From the NCBI RefSeq assembly GCF_001039355.2, contig NW_019775478.1, forward strand, positions 269,434 to 329,440: 60,007 nucleotides of DNA. The letters run 5' to 3'. The DNA is from Lingula anatina. Its lineage: Eukaryota; Brachiopoda; Lingulata; Lingulida; Lingulidae. Below the pieces are notes generated by a model that was given only the letters and a program-made list of their open reading frames with translations, was not told where the DNA came from and made no database searches. Below, in pieces: positions 1 to 11,781 of the stretch. How positions within the stretch are numbered: position 1 is the stretch's first letter; each line of letters starts with the position of its first letter. A program made the position numbers and the translations under genes.

Positions 1-51
1 CACACACACACGTAACATTCTCATGCTTAACATATAGCGCTTGAACTTCAG

Positions 52-472
52 GTGGTGACAGCAAAACCTTAATGATAGTCCAAGTTGCCCCAGTGGAGAA
101 GAACGTGAACGAGACACTTTCCAGTCTGAGTTTTGCGCAAAGAGTGCGCACAGTGGAATTGGGCATGGCCAGTAAGAAGACAGAGTCCTCCGAGGTGGCT
201 GACCTTAAGGAGAGGCTCGCACAGTATGAGGTAAGACAGTCTTCAAGAAATACAGGGCGTTTTGAAAATAGATTGTGATTCTGTACTTGTGAAGTACATA
301 GTGTTGTTTAAAATAAGTTATTGCTAACTTTGTTGCCAATAAACTGATGAACCTATTTAAACTACAGACTGCAGATATTTGACACCACTGTGTATTGGCT
401 TTCCAGGGTGGGCGCTCTACGCCAACGAAAGGCACTTCTTCCCGGCCAACGTCAGCGGTAAAAAGAAAGTGA
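52..472 (+). CDS. KIFC3: Kinesin-14 motor protein, KIFC3-like, last two coding exons (5' truncated by window)
   Basis: Exon 52-230 enters in frame behind an AG acceptor and reads GDSKTLMIVQVAPVEKN, then a stretch ending RVRTVELG. This is the last part of the kinesin motor domain (beta-8/alpha-6), and the VSPVEKN..ETL..L.FA.RVR.VELG pattern is the one I know from KIFC3. The donor is GTAAGA at 231. The final exon, 407-472, encodes a short basic Ser/Thr/Pro tail ending AVKRK and a TGA stop; the phases agree (exon 1 ends on a whole codon). KIFC3 is a C-terminal, minus-end-directed microtubule motor acting at the Golgi, apical membrane and adherens junctions. The motor core, coiled coil and start lie outside the window. 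A probable polyadenylation signal AATAAA is at 648-653. Another kinesin-14 is possible, but KIFC2 fits the residues less well. Confidence 0.85.
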
Positions 473-2260
473 GGACAATTTTCTGGCAGTGGTTCAGTGT
501 ACTTAAGACTGCCATGAGTCTCTGCAACATAAATATGATCATATAATGATAAGTTAGTTAAATGAATTTCTGTACACCCAACACTGATATTTCATAGTAC
601 TAGCACTCTGCCATGCCACATTGGCTGATTTATGTCATCTGTATTCCAATAAAGTATGACTGTTTATAAACAAATATATTTTTCAAATATGTGCAAAATG
701 TACATTGTCCTGTTTGATTGCACTAATTTATTCCTAATCTTCAACTGTTATTGTTATGAAAACTGTATTATAAATGGCATAAAGCCATAGACCAATATAG
801 GACAATGTTCGAATTATTCATATAAGATAATTTACCAGAATTTATAATTGTATGATTTTTTTATTGAATTATTTACAATCTCCTGGGGCTTTATCTCCTG
901 TTATAAAAACCAAGAACCAAGTTAAGTAATTCCAATGTCAAGTTTTAAGGTTGTGAGAAAGATTTGTCTGAAAGGTTGATATACAGACCTACCATAAAAT
1001 ATACTGTCCTTTTTGAAATTCTTTGTGTATATATCAAACTTTTGTTCTTTGTCGTCCTTAGCAAGTAACTGATGAGTCAGTACTAGGAGCAGTGTAAAGT
1101 TGTACAGTTTCAGTTCTTAACTCTCCTGGTCCAAAAGTTAGTGCGTGCAAGCTTCATCTTTTCCAAACACTTCCCTGTGTCTAAATGTTGGTACACGTGA
1201 TATTGAAACTGGCAAGGTAATATTAATTTTGTAATTTTCTTCATTTACTGGCCACAGTTTCTGCTTTGAGTCAGTAGATTCTTATAGTCCCTGGTGGTCT
1301 GAAGGGCTAGTTGGCTGAATAAAAGAGTATTTAAAAGTAGAATAAGGTAACAATCAAGTGGGTCTATTCTTAATATATACATCTTGTAGAAGTATGAAGG
1401 TTGTGTAAGAAGCCAAATTATTTCCAGTCCGAGTTCCAGAAATTGATGGAAACGGCAGAGACATGAGGAGTTAGTTTTCAGCAATCTGGAAATCTCCTTG
1501 TGAATCAGTAAATGGGGGTTACCAGCTTCATTGTATCAAGGTTTAAGTAACTAAGCAAATTTATATTTAATTTATTTTAATTACTTATGTCTTTCTTGAA
1601 TAGACCACAAATGAAGTGCAGGTTTCCAAAGGTTAAAATAGGTAATATGATATTTTGAAATTATTTAGTAATTATGTAAATTGTATCCATGCACAATTTT
1701 CATTCATGTAGAATTTAAGTACAAAAATTGTTGAATTCCTAATACTGTATTATCATGCAGTGGATATTTTATGCAGATCACTCAATTTTAGTGTTTAACA
1801 ATCAATGTCAACAAAACTATGCAATTCATGGGAGCATGTCTCATTCTGCTTTATAAGATATATATTATTATTTCTACAAAAATACGTTATTAATATATAT
1901 GTGTATTAGGTTGAAGAGCCAAAGAACCTGAAAAGAATTTGAGCCCAATAAGTTTTACACAGTTTAATTCCCATGTGAAGTTTCTTTATATTTGACTTTT
2001 GTCATTATGCTAATTATTGATATTAAAATATATTTCAGAAAATACTTTCATTAGTATTTATTATCTTATTTGTTTCTTGTAACTTAAGTTTCCTTTTAGT
2101 AAAAACTTTCGCTAATGATGTCTCATAGATTTGTAACAAAATCTGGAATACAAAAAAAAAAAATTTTTTTTAAAGAAAAACCTAAGAAATTTTATATGAT
2201 GGAGGATTTTTTGCCATTTGTTTCAAATTATATTTTTCACATGTGAAAGCAAGTTCACAG
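473..2260. other. KIFC3-like 3' UTR and intergenic DNA
   Basis: AT-rich sequence with no long open frame and no recognised coding homology. It holds the likely cleavage signal AATAAA at 648-653 for the upstream kinesin gene. I see no other gene here. Confidence 0.6.
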
Positions 2261-2268
2261 TGTTTTAT

Positions 2269-2298
2269 TGTACCACCAGCATAGGTGCTGGTGGTACA
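2269..2298. repeat. Perfect 13-bp hairpin
   Basis: The arms TGTACCACCAGCA (2269-2281) and TGCTGGTGGTACA (2286-2298) are perfect reverse complements around the 4-base loop TAGG. The hairpin stands at the left edge of a repeat-rich block and may be the core of a foldback element. Confidence 0.7.
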
Positions 2299-2519
2299 CA
2301 TGGTTTTAGTCCCGACCTGCATGTTCTGCTGGCTCAGCCACCACATCACAGTTATGGCTTCTCCTCCTAGACTACAGGAGCCTGCGTACCTATCTCTTGG
2401 ATTTAGGTCACGTATCAACTTGATCCACGTAAAGTTTGGCCCCCGTCAGTGCTGGCGTCTAGGTGTGGCAATCATCGTAATGCACCCTTGTCCAAAATTT
2501 GCAAAATTAAATGCTTAAT

Positions 2520-2720
2520 ATCTCCCAAACCGAAGGAATTATGGAAAAAAATTTCTACAGATGGCTGATCGAAAGTCATATGGGAGATTACAAATATGCC
2601 CTTGGATTTGACCTTTGACCATTATTTCCGGGTGAAACGGGCCAAAATTTTATAAAAATGGGAATTTTTTACAAAAAAAATTATTTGCACCAATATTCAG
2701 AAACTACGCAGACGTCACCT
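2520..2720. repeat. Diverged repeat copy related to the downstream tandem array
   Basis: The segment has the same phrase types as the array that follows: 'tatctcccaaa', 'ttgacctttgacca', and 'gggccaaaattttataaaaa'. It looks like a diverged relative of the 3175-4110 array. No coding potential was recognised. Confidence 0.5.
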
Positions 2721-3174
2721 ATAATATTATTGGCAGGTGTTACCATTAGGGTTCTCTTTTATCTCCGTGAGTTTGGGGTCAATCAGTGCATTTTCACAGG
2801 AGCAGCGACCATTAGATGCCAAAACTGAAAACTCTAACTCTAATTCTGGAACCACTTATGATAGAGACCTCTGTTTTTTGCATTTGATAGAGCATGTCAA
2901 GCCCAACATTGGGGCTGGTGTCCGTTTTTTGTTTTCCATATGGTTTACGAGTTACGCTGTATCAAAAGTACATTGTGGTGGTGAAAGCAAAATGTGCAAT
3001 AGAGTAATATGCATAACATTTTGAACGTCTGGAAAATATAACATAAGGCATGGCGATCGAGGCAGACAACCTCTGGTCAAAAATGACATTATTTCATGAA
3101 AATGGAACATCTGGAATTTCTGAGCACCTCCTATTTCATGAATATCAACCAAAATGACCTTTCCTTTATTTCAA

Positions 3175-4110
3175 TTAAGTTCTTCTGTACAGAATTTATG
3201 GCACATTACTGTAACTCCAAAATTGCAACATTTTAGTCCCTCATGTCTCCAAAAATAGCAGAGATAGGGCCATAGTTACTATTGAAGTTGAATAGGAAAT
3301 CATATACTGGCAATTTGACTGTGACCCTGAAATTGACCTTTGACCTTATTTTCAATATGAACTGAACTTTGCAACATTTGAGTCCCAAGGTAACATCTCC
3401 AAAATTAGCAGAGATAGAGCCATAGTTACTATTGAACTTGAATAGGAAATCATACACTGTCAATCTTACTGTGACCTTGAAATTGACCTTTGACCTACTT
3501 TTTACCGTGAACTGAATTTTACAAGATTTCGGTCCGTTATATCTCCAAAACTGGCAGAGATACTCCTATAGTTATTTGAATAGGAAGTCATATACTGGCA
3601 ATCTGTGATCTTGAAATTGACCTTTGACTACTTTTTATCATGAACTGAACTTTGCAGCTTTCTATCTCTTGTCTCCAAAACTGGCANATCATACACTGTC
3701 AATCTTACTGTGACCTTGAAATTGACCTTTGACCTACTTTTTACCGTGAACTGAATTTTACAAGATTTCGGTCCGTTATATCTCCAAAACTGGCAGAGAT
3801 ACTCCTATAGTTATTTGAATAGGAAGTCATATACTGGCAATCTGTGATCTTGAAATTGACCTTTGACTACTTTTTATCATGAACTGAACTTTGCAGCTTT
3901 CTATCTCTTGTCTCCAAAACTGGCAGAGATATGCCCAAAGTTACTATTGAACTTGAATAGGCAGTCACATACTGACAATCTAACTGTGACCTTAAAATTG
4001 ACCTTTGACCTACTTTTCACCATGGACTGATCTTTGCAAGGTTTCCGTTCCTTATATCTTCAAAACTAGCAGAGAAATGCCCATAGTTTCTGTTGAACTT
4101 AAATAAGTTA
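3175..4110. repeat. Tandem/satellite-like array with 135-160 bp units
   Basis: The phrase GTGACCTTGAAATTGACC recurs, exactly or slightly changed, near 3311, 3471, 3606, 3711, 3846 and 3980. Each is followed by a variable spacer holding 'tctccaaaa.tggcagagat', 'atagttactattgaacttgaatagg' and 'catatactggcaat'. The N at 3687 sits inside the array, and sequence after it repeats sequence before it. The plus strand carries TGACCTTTGACCT at 3334, 3484, 3723 and 3999. No protein was recognised. Confidence 0.85.
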
Positions 4111-4281
4111 ATTTTTTACTATTCTCCCCTCTAGAAAGCCATGCAGAGCTTCAGAATTTTCTTCAAAAAAGTGTGGTCTTAACATTACCGGCAGTCAGGG
4201 AAAATGAATTGTCCTCTGTGCAAAAATACCTTTTTTCATACTTGGCTTTAAAACATTGCTGCTTAGATATCTGAAAAAAAT

Positions 4282-4372
4282 TAAATGAAATGTTTTTTAT
4301 TTTTATTTATTTAATTATTTATTTAATTAATTATTTATTTATTTATTATTATTTATTTATTTATTTATTTTT
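4282..4372. repeat. (ATTT)n / (ATTA)n low-complexity tract
   Basis: About 90 bases made almost only of TTTA/ATTT/TTAA words. The open frame across it encodes only I/Y/L/F low-complexity residues and is not a gene. Confidence 0.9.
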
Positions 4373-4766
4373 GCTGTCTTCGTTCAAAATTGGCAACTTT
4401 CCAGCTTTTTTTAATGCATGTATGCTTGGTATTTTATCCTGCAATTTACTGCATTTACATCGAAACATTAGAAGTAAACTTTGCTATTAGCTGTTGATTG
4501 ATGAAAAATTACTTCATTCAAAAAAAATCGTACGGGCAATTTCATCGCACGGTGCCCGTGTAAATGTAATCTAGGCTTTACTCATTAGTCTCTGTAGCAC
4601 AACGCTCACAACATTGGTATACAGGTTGCGGTACATTTTTCAGGTTCACCTTGGTGAGGCAAGGAGGCGACCTACAGTATACACACAGGTTATTAGAAAA
4701 AAAGTTAGCCAACATCATTTTCATCTTCACTAAAGTCAACGAAACGAAAAGGCAACGGAGAGTAAC

Positions 4767-5105
4767 ATGCTGAACTACAACAAGATTCTCTACTTTTTCT
4801 TTCGGTGTGCCATACAAGCTGTCGACGCTATTCTTCGGACTTTGTTTAAGAGGCGTTTTACTCCTCTCACCGAAGAAAGTCTGCTTGGGAATTTCTCTGA
4901 CGCTGACCGGCGATTGCTTTTTTCGGACACTACCATTGGCCGTTGGTCTTACGAGGGGGTGCTTGTGTTGCAAAGATCTTTCCAAAATGACAAAACGGCG
5001 TCTGCTTTCACCAGATATTTGCTTGGAAAGTTGTTGGAAGGTAGCCTTCGAAATCGACTTGCAGTACTACGCCGGCTGACTGTGGTTGATTTATCTACGG
5101 TAATG

Positions 5106-5137
<32 letters not shown>

Positions 5138-8100
5138 TGTGTGTGTGCAATAATCTCAACCGAACTATAAAACGTTGAAACAGAGTTTGGGATAAAACGA
5201 GTGTCCTGAAAGGTTAATTAAATGGAGGTAAAAGCACCTTGTTCGGTTCACAAAAATTATCTCAACGTTTGTAAATGAATTTTAATGGAGTCGTTTGCTT
5301 GTGCACTTGACTTGTTTTATGGGTTTACATGTAAGTGTACGTGAGTAATTATGATTTGTATGCACCACGCAGTGGAGCATTGGATCCCACTAAGATAAAA
5401 AATAGGGATATAAGCCAACGGAAACTCTCTAATACTTGGGGGGGGGGGGAGGGGAGGGAGGGAATCACATGTAGAGAGAGGCCGTTTGGGAGAGCTAATA
5501 AGTCAGTGGAGAGAGTTCCAAAGTTGGAGACTTCACCTAGATCATGTTGTTCGCGAGCGTCAACAAGTAAATCGTTAAAGGGATAATAACTGTTCGTTTT
5601 GGCCAAAAAATGAATTTTCCTGGAGTAAACAACAATTTCCCAATACTTACCAATTAATGAATCCATTTCTACATTCAATGTTAGTCCCTGATTTTTTTTT
5701 TTTTTAAGTTTGTTTTTTTTTTGTTATTATCTCTGAAGAGATTATTACAGAGTACAGCCAACTATGGAGGTCACGTGGTCCGATGACAAGCTCAGATATC
5801 AGAATAATAGCTATAACTGCCGTTTTTGTGGTAAAACAGAATATATTATATTTCTATGAGTTGTTACAATGTCTTTCTTGTGAAATATAGATCTCATACG
5901 AAGAGTTATTATCCCTTTAAGCTGGTTATTATGTGCTCTTGGGTTTTCTTTGCGTGACTTAACATTAGTTTGACACGAAGCTTGGGATTTTGGATTGTTT
6001 TTGCGAGGTAAAAAAGATTTAATAACAACCTGTTCTATATTTCATGGGCACGTTTGGGACGAAGACAGCCAGGGTATATATAAATTGATGTGTAAATTAA
6101 TGGAAGGAAGCCTTCGAAATCGATTTGAAGTACTATGCCGTTTGGCTGTGGTTTATTTATCTACGGTAGTGCAGTGGCAGATTTAGGGGAGTAAGGGGGA
6201 TCACCCCCCCCCCCTCAGTTTTAGAAAAAAGAATAACACTAATATTCCCCTCTTGAAATTAAAATATTGATTAGCTGAATCATAGTTCTAATTAAACCCG
6301 TACCAAATGGCACCGTTTGCTCTACAAAACACCAAAATTTTAGGGGCCCTGCAGTGGGCCCCAAACCCGACGCCAAGGGGGCCGAGGGTCGGCTTTGTAT
6401 CCAAAGACTGTCATTCCTAAAAAGAAAAAATGCACCCCCCTTTCAAATAATCCTGGATCCACCCCTGTCATACCACCTGTAAACTGCGTTCAGCAAAATA
6501 AAAAAAAATGGTACATTATCTGCGGAATAAATGTCAAATATGTTGAAAAGCGCTTCAGCTTTTACATATTTGAACGTTTTTAATGATTCGCTCTTCTTAG
6601 GGGTTGGCTTGAACCAATAACTGCCTTTGATTTCATTCTTCTCTTTAACCTCGTAGGTGAAACCACAAATATATCTGAACGGTGGTACGTAAGTCAGACA
6701 GTTTCCGTTTGATCTGAAACCTACCAACAAAGCTTCTGTGGCTCCGTTAGGTAACGGACACAGCTAGAAACTTACAAGTATGCGGGTTCGAATTCGAGAA
6801 TGTTCCTTGTAATATTTTTGTCAGAAATAATTTCTAAAATTTGCGTTTCATTACTATAAGATGAACCACTGACGTACGGAAGGCGGGTGCGTCAGTCACG
6901 GCAAATGGTAACAGAAAGTCACGAGTTCGAATTCCAGATGACGTATGTCAGCCCGTCACGACTACGACCTGGACCCGGAATCAGGAATTCGCGAAAACGA
7001 TCGAGGCTCTCGTGGTTCAAGGCATATTACCTTTACCTTTTGAAAAAAAAAGGTATCGTTTGGAATAAGTGATTGATTTGACCACTTATTGCTGTTTAAT
7101 TTGTACTAGTGTAAATAAAAAAAAATTGGCATCTGATCCAAAACAAATTCAGCAGTAATTCAGTACTAATATTTGAAAACATTCAGTTTCCCGACAAAAT
7201 TGTCAACATGCGACGACTTAATTTGAATATTTTGTTCTTATTTTCCAGTGTCCGATAACTAAACCCATATTCATCATCGGGCCCTCTCGATCAGGCACGA
7301 CATTTCTACAGAACCTGTTGTTTCAAGACCCTCAAAATACGTCCATGAAGGTATATGAGTTAAGACAGCCGGTGTCCGAGATAACTTCTGTGGACAAACG
7401 CATAGCGGCAATCAAACAGGAATTAGGTATATATATTAATTTTCACGTCTAGACACGTTTACACAGAAAAAAAGGTCGACCATTCCTGGCTGCAGATGTA
7501 GTCTCTCTTTTCTCCTGACCACTGCGCAAAAACATAGTTTTCCTGCTATTTCAGCAAGTTATACTTGGTACTGTATCCAAAACTGATCACAGAATAAGAA
7601 TCAATAAGTCAGATTTTAAGTTTTTAGCTTTTGAATCACTCACATTACGAAGATGGCGAATTTAAGGGTAAAAATTGATATTTAAACTCCCAAAACGGGT
7701 TTATAGATAAAACATTTCTTAACAATTAATGATGATATTTCTATGACTTTTTTTGCTATTTAAAAGTGCCAACTCGCATTGTTTGTCTTAAATTTCAGAC
7801 ATGGCTTTCGACGCTTACCCTATGGCTAAGACCATTCACTACATTCGGCCAGAGATGCCATACGAATGCTTTTATATTTTTCGCAATGTGGGTATTTTCA
7901 CCGTCGCTCCCATACTGAGTAGCAACCCCAGTGATTACTATAACTGGCTTCGTGCGAGGACTAAAGCGCAGATGGTGGAGGCTTACCGCTTCCACAAGAA
8001 ACAACTTCAGTTAATTTTACTTGCAAGGGGAACAGGTATAATGTTGCCTTGTTTGATTAATTGCCAATATTTTATCGTAACTGGGGAAAAGTGATTATTC

Positions 8101-8901
8101 TAAATGTAGGTTAGTCCTGGTTCGGTAGGCACAATGGGTGACTAAACTAAGGAAAGCTATATATAAATGATGATTAACAATACTGTCCCTTTTGAGTGGT
8201 AGGTACATCGAAATATAATACATACATGTTTATGTGTTGATAACCTTTGAAGGCGGAGAAGTTAGTAAATAATATTTCATACTGCAAGAAGCTACATGTA
8301 GCGCTTTGCAGAAAAAACAACGCCATACTGATGTTCGACTAGGTGTACTTGTGTATTTTCAGATTTCATCGAAAAGAGGCAACACCTTTTCCTAAAAGAG
8401 GCAATGCACAGCGCTCACCTAGACGCCATACTGGAGGTGTATCCCGACGCTCGTTTTATCCATACGTTCCGAAACCCTTGCGCAACTGTGGCGTCCCTTT
8501 GTTCTCTCAAGGAGTGGACACTTCGAATGTACGGCTGCAAAATTGATAAAAGTACACTGGAGAAGATAGGTCAGATATTTTTACGCAACCCCTTGTTTCA
8601 AAGTGGCAACGAGTTGGTGAGGTTCAGAAAAAAACACAAGGAGGAAGAAAGCCGTTTTATAGATATTAATTATGAAGATCTTGTTGCATCTCCAATCGAG
8701 GCTGTCAGGCGGATATACGGACACTTTGGAATGACATTGTCTGATCAAGCTTTAGAGAAAATGAACGCTTACCAACGAGAAAATCCCCAAAACAAGTATG
8801 GGCGCCATAAGTACAATTTGGCAAGATATGGCCTTGGGGAGGAGGAGGTGTTAGAATATTTCAAAGAGTACATAGATTATTTTGACGCTTCTGGGTGGTA
8901 G
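4767..8901 (+). CDS. Sulfotransferase family protein (Sulfotransfer_3-like), 4 exons, about 428 aa
   Basis: Exons: 4767-5099, 7249-7426, 7799-8035 and 8363-8901; every join is GT-AG and phase-consistent, and the coding length is 1287 nt. Exon 1 gives the helical N-terminus typical of this family (GRWSYEGVLVLQRSF, then RNRLAVLRRLTVVDLST). Exon 2 opens with CPITKPIFIIGPSRSGTTFLQ, in which PSRSGTT is the 5'-phosphosulfate-binding loop for the PAPS cofactor. Exon 4 contains ARFIHTFRNPCATVASL, the region matching the 3'-phosphate-binding Arg/Ser motif. Such enzymes transfer sulfate from PAPS to hydroxyl groups of small molecules or glycans; the substrate cannot be told here. No cleavable signal peptide is evident. 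The ATG at 4767 is the first in-frame Met after a stop-containing leader, but an upstream exon is not excluded. A GT/GTGC microsatellite directly follows the first donor. Confidence 0.85.
5102..5150. repeat. (GT)n/(GTGC)n microsatellite beside the sulfotransferase exon-1 donor
   Basis: Alternating TG/CG dinucleotides begin within a few bases of the GTAATG donor at 5100, so the start of intron 1 is a microsatellite. Confidence 0.85.
6070..6168 (+). pseudogene. Relic duplicate of sulfotransferase exon 1 (3' part)
   Basis: Positions 6092-6169 match 5029-5106 at about 66 of 78 bases by my hand alignment, including the exon-end ACG and the following GT donor. The translation KLMEGSLRNRFEVLCRL then VVYLST parallels KLLEGSLRNRLAVLRRL then VVDLST of the real exon. 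Weaker similarity extends about 10 residues upstream. The upstream two-thirds of the exon is missing or unrecognisable. The copy lies in intron 1 of the same gene and abuts a hAT-like element at 6172. Confidence 0.75.
6172..6467. mobile_element. hAT-like MITE copy 1
   Basis: The left end is CAGTGGCAGATTTAGGGG and the right end TCCTGGATCCACCCCTG; these are imperfect inverted repeats of the CAGTGGCGGATCCAGG type seen in many hAT MITEs. The interior (poly-C tract, 'ccctcttgaaatta', 'caaatggcaccgtttgc') is shared with a second copy at 9459-9747. I could not find a clean 8-bp target duplication. It lies in intron 1 of the sulfotransferase gene. Confidence 0.7.
6730..6950 (+). repeat. Two tRNA-like (SINE-type) relics in tandem
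   Basis: Two segments carry B-box-like motifs, GGGTTCGAATTC near 6784 and GAGTTCGAATTCC near 6923. Each is preceded by weak A-box-like sequence (GGCTCCGTTAGGTAACGG and GCGTCAGTCACGGCAAATGG). No cloverleaf folds cleanly, so these are at most decayed tRNA-derived SINE heads inside the sulfotransferase intron. Confidence 0.3.
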
Positions 8902-11781
8902 GATGGGCGGCCACTGAAGTGCTATGGTGCATTTACATGATCATTATTTAACAGTTTTGTGTAATGCCATAGCAAATGAAAAGCATCTTGTCTTTGAGAT
9001 ATTAACTGTAATCTTGGATCAGCCAGCGATTCACTTTGTATGTTAAAGAAACAAGTAATTGTAAATTGCGATTATTTGAAAAGTTGACACCGAACGTTAA
9101 ACATTCCGAAAACGAAATTTAAATCCCATTGTAAAATATGTGCATCCTCAATCAGGAACATTATGCAACATTTTCGGTAATCTAGAAAACTCGTTAGCCA
9201 TTCAAATGTGCGTTGATAAAATCATTAAGAGAAAAGGCCCCAATGTAAACTGATAAATAGGGGCTAGGCCAAAACCCGAAATACAACATATCGTTGAATG
9301 TATGCTGTGTAAATATTAGGGGATTACGGAAATATAGAAGCAATGTAGAATTAACTATTTTCTGTCAGAAGTTGGATTATGTGAAACGTGGCGGACGCGA
9401 AATGACAACTTTACAGGTATAGTTCCCGGGTTTACAAACCTTGACAGCCCAAAAAAATCAGTGACGGATTTAGAAGAGTGGCAGGGGGGTTCTGACCCCC
9501 TCCCCACCTTCCCACCCGCCCACCTCGGTTTCTGAAAAAAAAATCACATCAATATTCTCCTCTTGAAATTAGAATTTTGAAGCGCTGAATCATAGTTCTA
9601 AACGTTAAACTGCACCAAATGGCACCGTTTGCCCTCCAAAACACCGAAACCCACACCAAGGGGGCAAGGGTTGTCTTCGCATCAGAGACCTCTCATTCTT
9701 AAAAAAACTGGACCCCCCTCCTTCAAATAATCCTGGATCCGTCCCTGGATAATGCACTCACCATTCGTTATTTTTTAATACACACTGGAGATTTCCTCAC
9801 GACATAACAGTTTTTTAATTACTGAGAAACAATTTCATGTTTCCGAGCTTTTTGGTCAAGTGTATAGGCCTAATGTGCATCGCCACCAGACGTATCTGTT
9901 GTGTTAGCGCAAGGTTTGCAAAACTTTATACCTTGGGCGAATACATCAATACACCGCCTTGATTCGTCCAAGAACATGCAAAATTTCTTATTCTATTGAA
10001 TATTTTAAATAATTATAATTATAGATGAACGTGCCGCGCGTGTCAAAAATTTCGAATTTTTAAGTGAAAAGAAACATAAGACAAACTGTGTTGTCTTTAT
10101 TTCCATCGATTTATGTTTCAGATTGTTGGATTGAATTGGGATCGTATCACTACAGGTCCCATCTTTAGGCCCAATAGGATGGGTAGATTTTAAATGGTTC
10201 GTTCTTCGTGGGGAAAAAACGGATGGTAAAAGTTGAAATCTTTTGTTTTGACTTTGTTTCCATAGATCTGTTTTTAAGACTGAAGGAATTTATTTAAAAA
10301 GCTCATAAATTATCAAATCAAAACTAATTTTATTTATTCCATAAATATATAGCCCTTCGAACGCATATTTAACCAGCGGATAGCCAAACTTGACTCTATA
10401 TAGATAAGTTAATACGTGTTTTATTTTTCATTCATTTTTCATTCCCGTAAAGCTTGAATTCTCTAATTTTTCAGTGAGGTACTTAGGCCCTATATCTTTT
10501 GTGCTCTACATGCAAGCATGCTATTATATAGCGCTCATCCTTGGACAAAAATATGAATCGTATTATTTGTCCTAGTCTAGACGCAAGAGCAAGAGATTTC
10601 TGCTGGCCTTGGAAAAGGAGAAGGTTCAGAAGTTTTTCTGATAAAAAAATACGGCCCTGCAGCCTACCTGTATGACACTATTCATTATTAAAATAGTTTG
10701 AGGTAAAGTGTGGACAGGGAAAATTGTTGTGAATTCCAATATAGTGAGTTTAAGCCATAAGAAAATGACGATTTATAAAAATGTTACTGAAAAAAATCAG
10801 GGTTAAATTTTGCTTTCCATCACAGTTCGAAATTGAAAGTGAAATTCTTTTTACTGTTAAAATATATTCTGCTGTATAGAGACATACAGGCCTACTATCG
10901 ATGATGAAGACGAATATTAGGTCTGTAGAATGTGTAGACTTTTTAAATATAAAATGAGTCACATATTTGGCACATTATCTTTTTGTTAATTTATGAATGT
11001 TATTTCACATCAAGTTAAGATAATTTCAGTGCCATAGTAGTGTTGACTTTGCTTTTGGTGCGCTCCGCACAATCAAAACGCACCTATCCGATCCATGTTT
11101 TATTGGTAATTTTTCGAATCTCCTATTATAAAAGAGCCGAAGAGAGAATAAGTGTCAAACTTTCGTAGTTTCATCGAATAAAAACAAAGTGGAATTTAGT
11201 TCTTTATACATAAGGTAAGAGAATATAATCTATCAGACAGCAGACTGATTGTGGTACAATCCAAAAAGCATAGTTCACTTCACTAAAAATAGATAATTAA
11301 TGCGTTAATATTTGTCTTCTTAAACAGTGACTGAATACAATAGTAAATAAAAACCATCAATGTTCTTACACTTACCGTTAAAGAAGATTATTTACTTGTT
11401 AAATGTATCGTGATATCATAACCTCAGGGTAAAATAAACAATGGCATTTTTTAATGGGGCTAATTATGTAAGACAAGTTTACTATTGAAGAGGGGTCGTT
11501 TCATGTGTTTGAGGTCCATCAGTAGATTGAAACGGCAAGGTACATGTATGGCCCCTATATATGGTATAATGGTGTGTTTCATGTTATCTCTGAAGCTCAG
11601 GGTGTCAATAGACAGACTACACTGACATGAATACTCTAGTAGTGGGACCACTCACTGACTAAGTTAGACATCTCTTCTATATTCAGATCCATGTAAATGT
11701 CAGTAATACATTGGGGGAACGAGATGGCTTGCAGAACACACTGGGGTTGACAAAAGGATGCACTCATAGGATTAAGATACC
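8902..11781. other. Intergenic region between the sulfotransferase gene and ATMIN
   Basis: Apart from the MITE at 9459-9747, I see only AT-rich unique-looking sequence without convincing open frames. The ATMIN promoter and 5' UTR must lie in its right part, but no core promoter element stands out. Confidence 0.5.
9459..9747. mobile_element. hAT-like MITE copy 2
   Basis: Diverged second copy of the element at 6172-6467, in the same orientation. The left end is CAGTGACGGATTTAG and the right end TCCTGGATCCGTCCCTG, with shared interior phrases ('attctcctcttgaaatta', 'ccaaatggcaccgtttgcc', 'ccttcaaataatcctgg'). No coding capacity; a target-site duplication is not evident. Confidence 0.7.

Noticed and set aside
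3175-4110. CRISPR-like reading of the repeats
   Set aside because: The units are long and diverged with no regular unique spacers, and the DNA is clearly eukaryotic.
4290-4490. 66-codon frame of I/Y/L/F residues
   Set aside because: It is a translation of an (ATTT)n tract.
4578-4985. 135-codon minus-strand open frame overlapping the sulfotransferase exon
   Set aside because: It is the antisense shadow of exon 1, whose plus-strand frame has family homology and matching splice phases.
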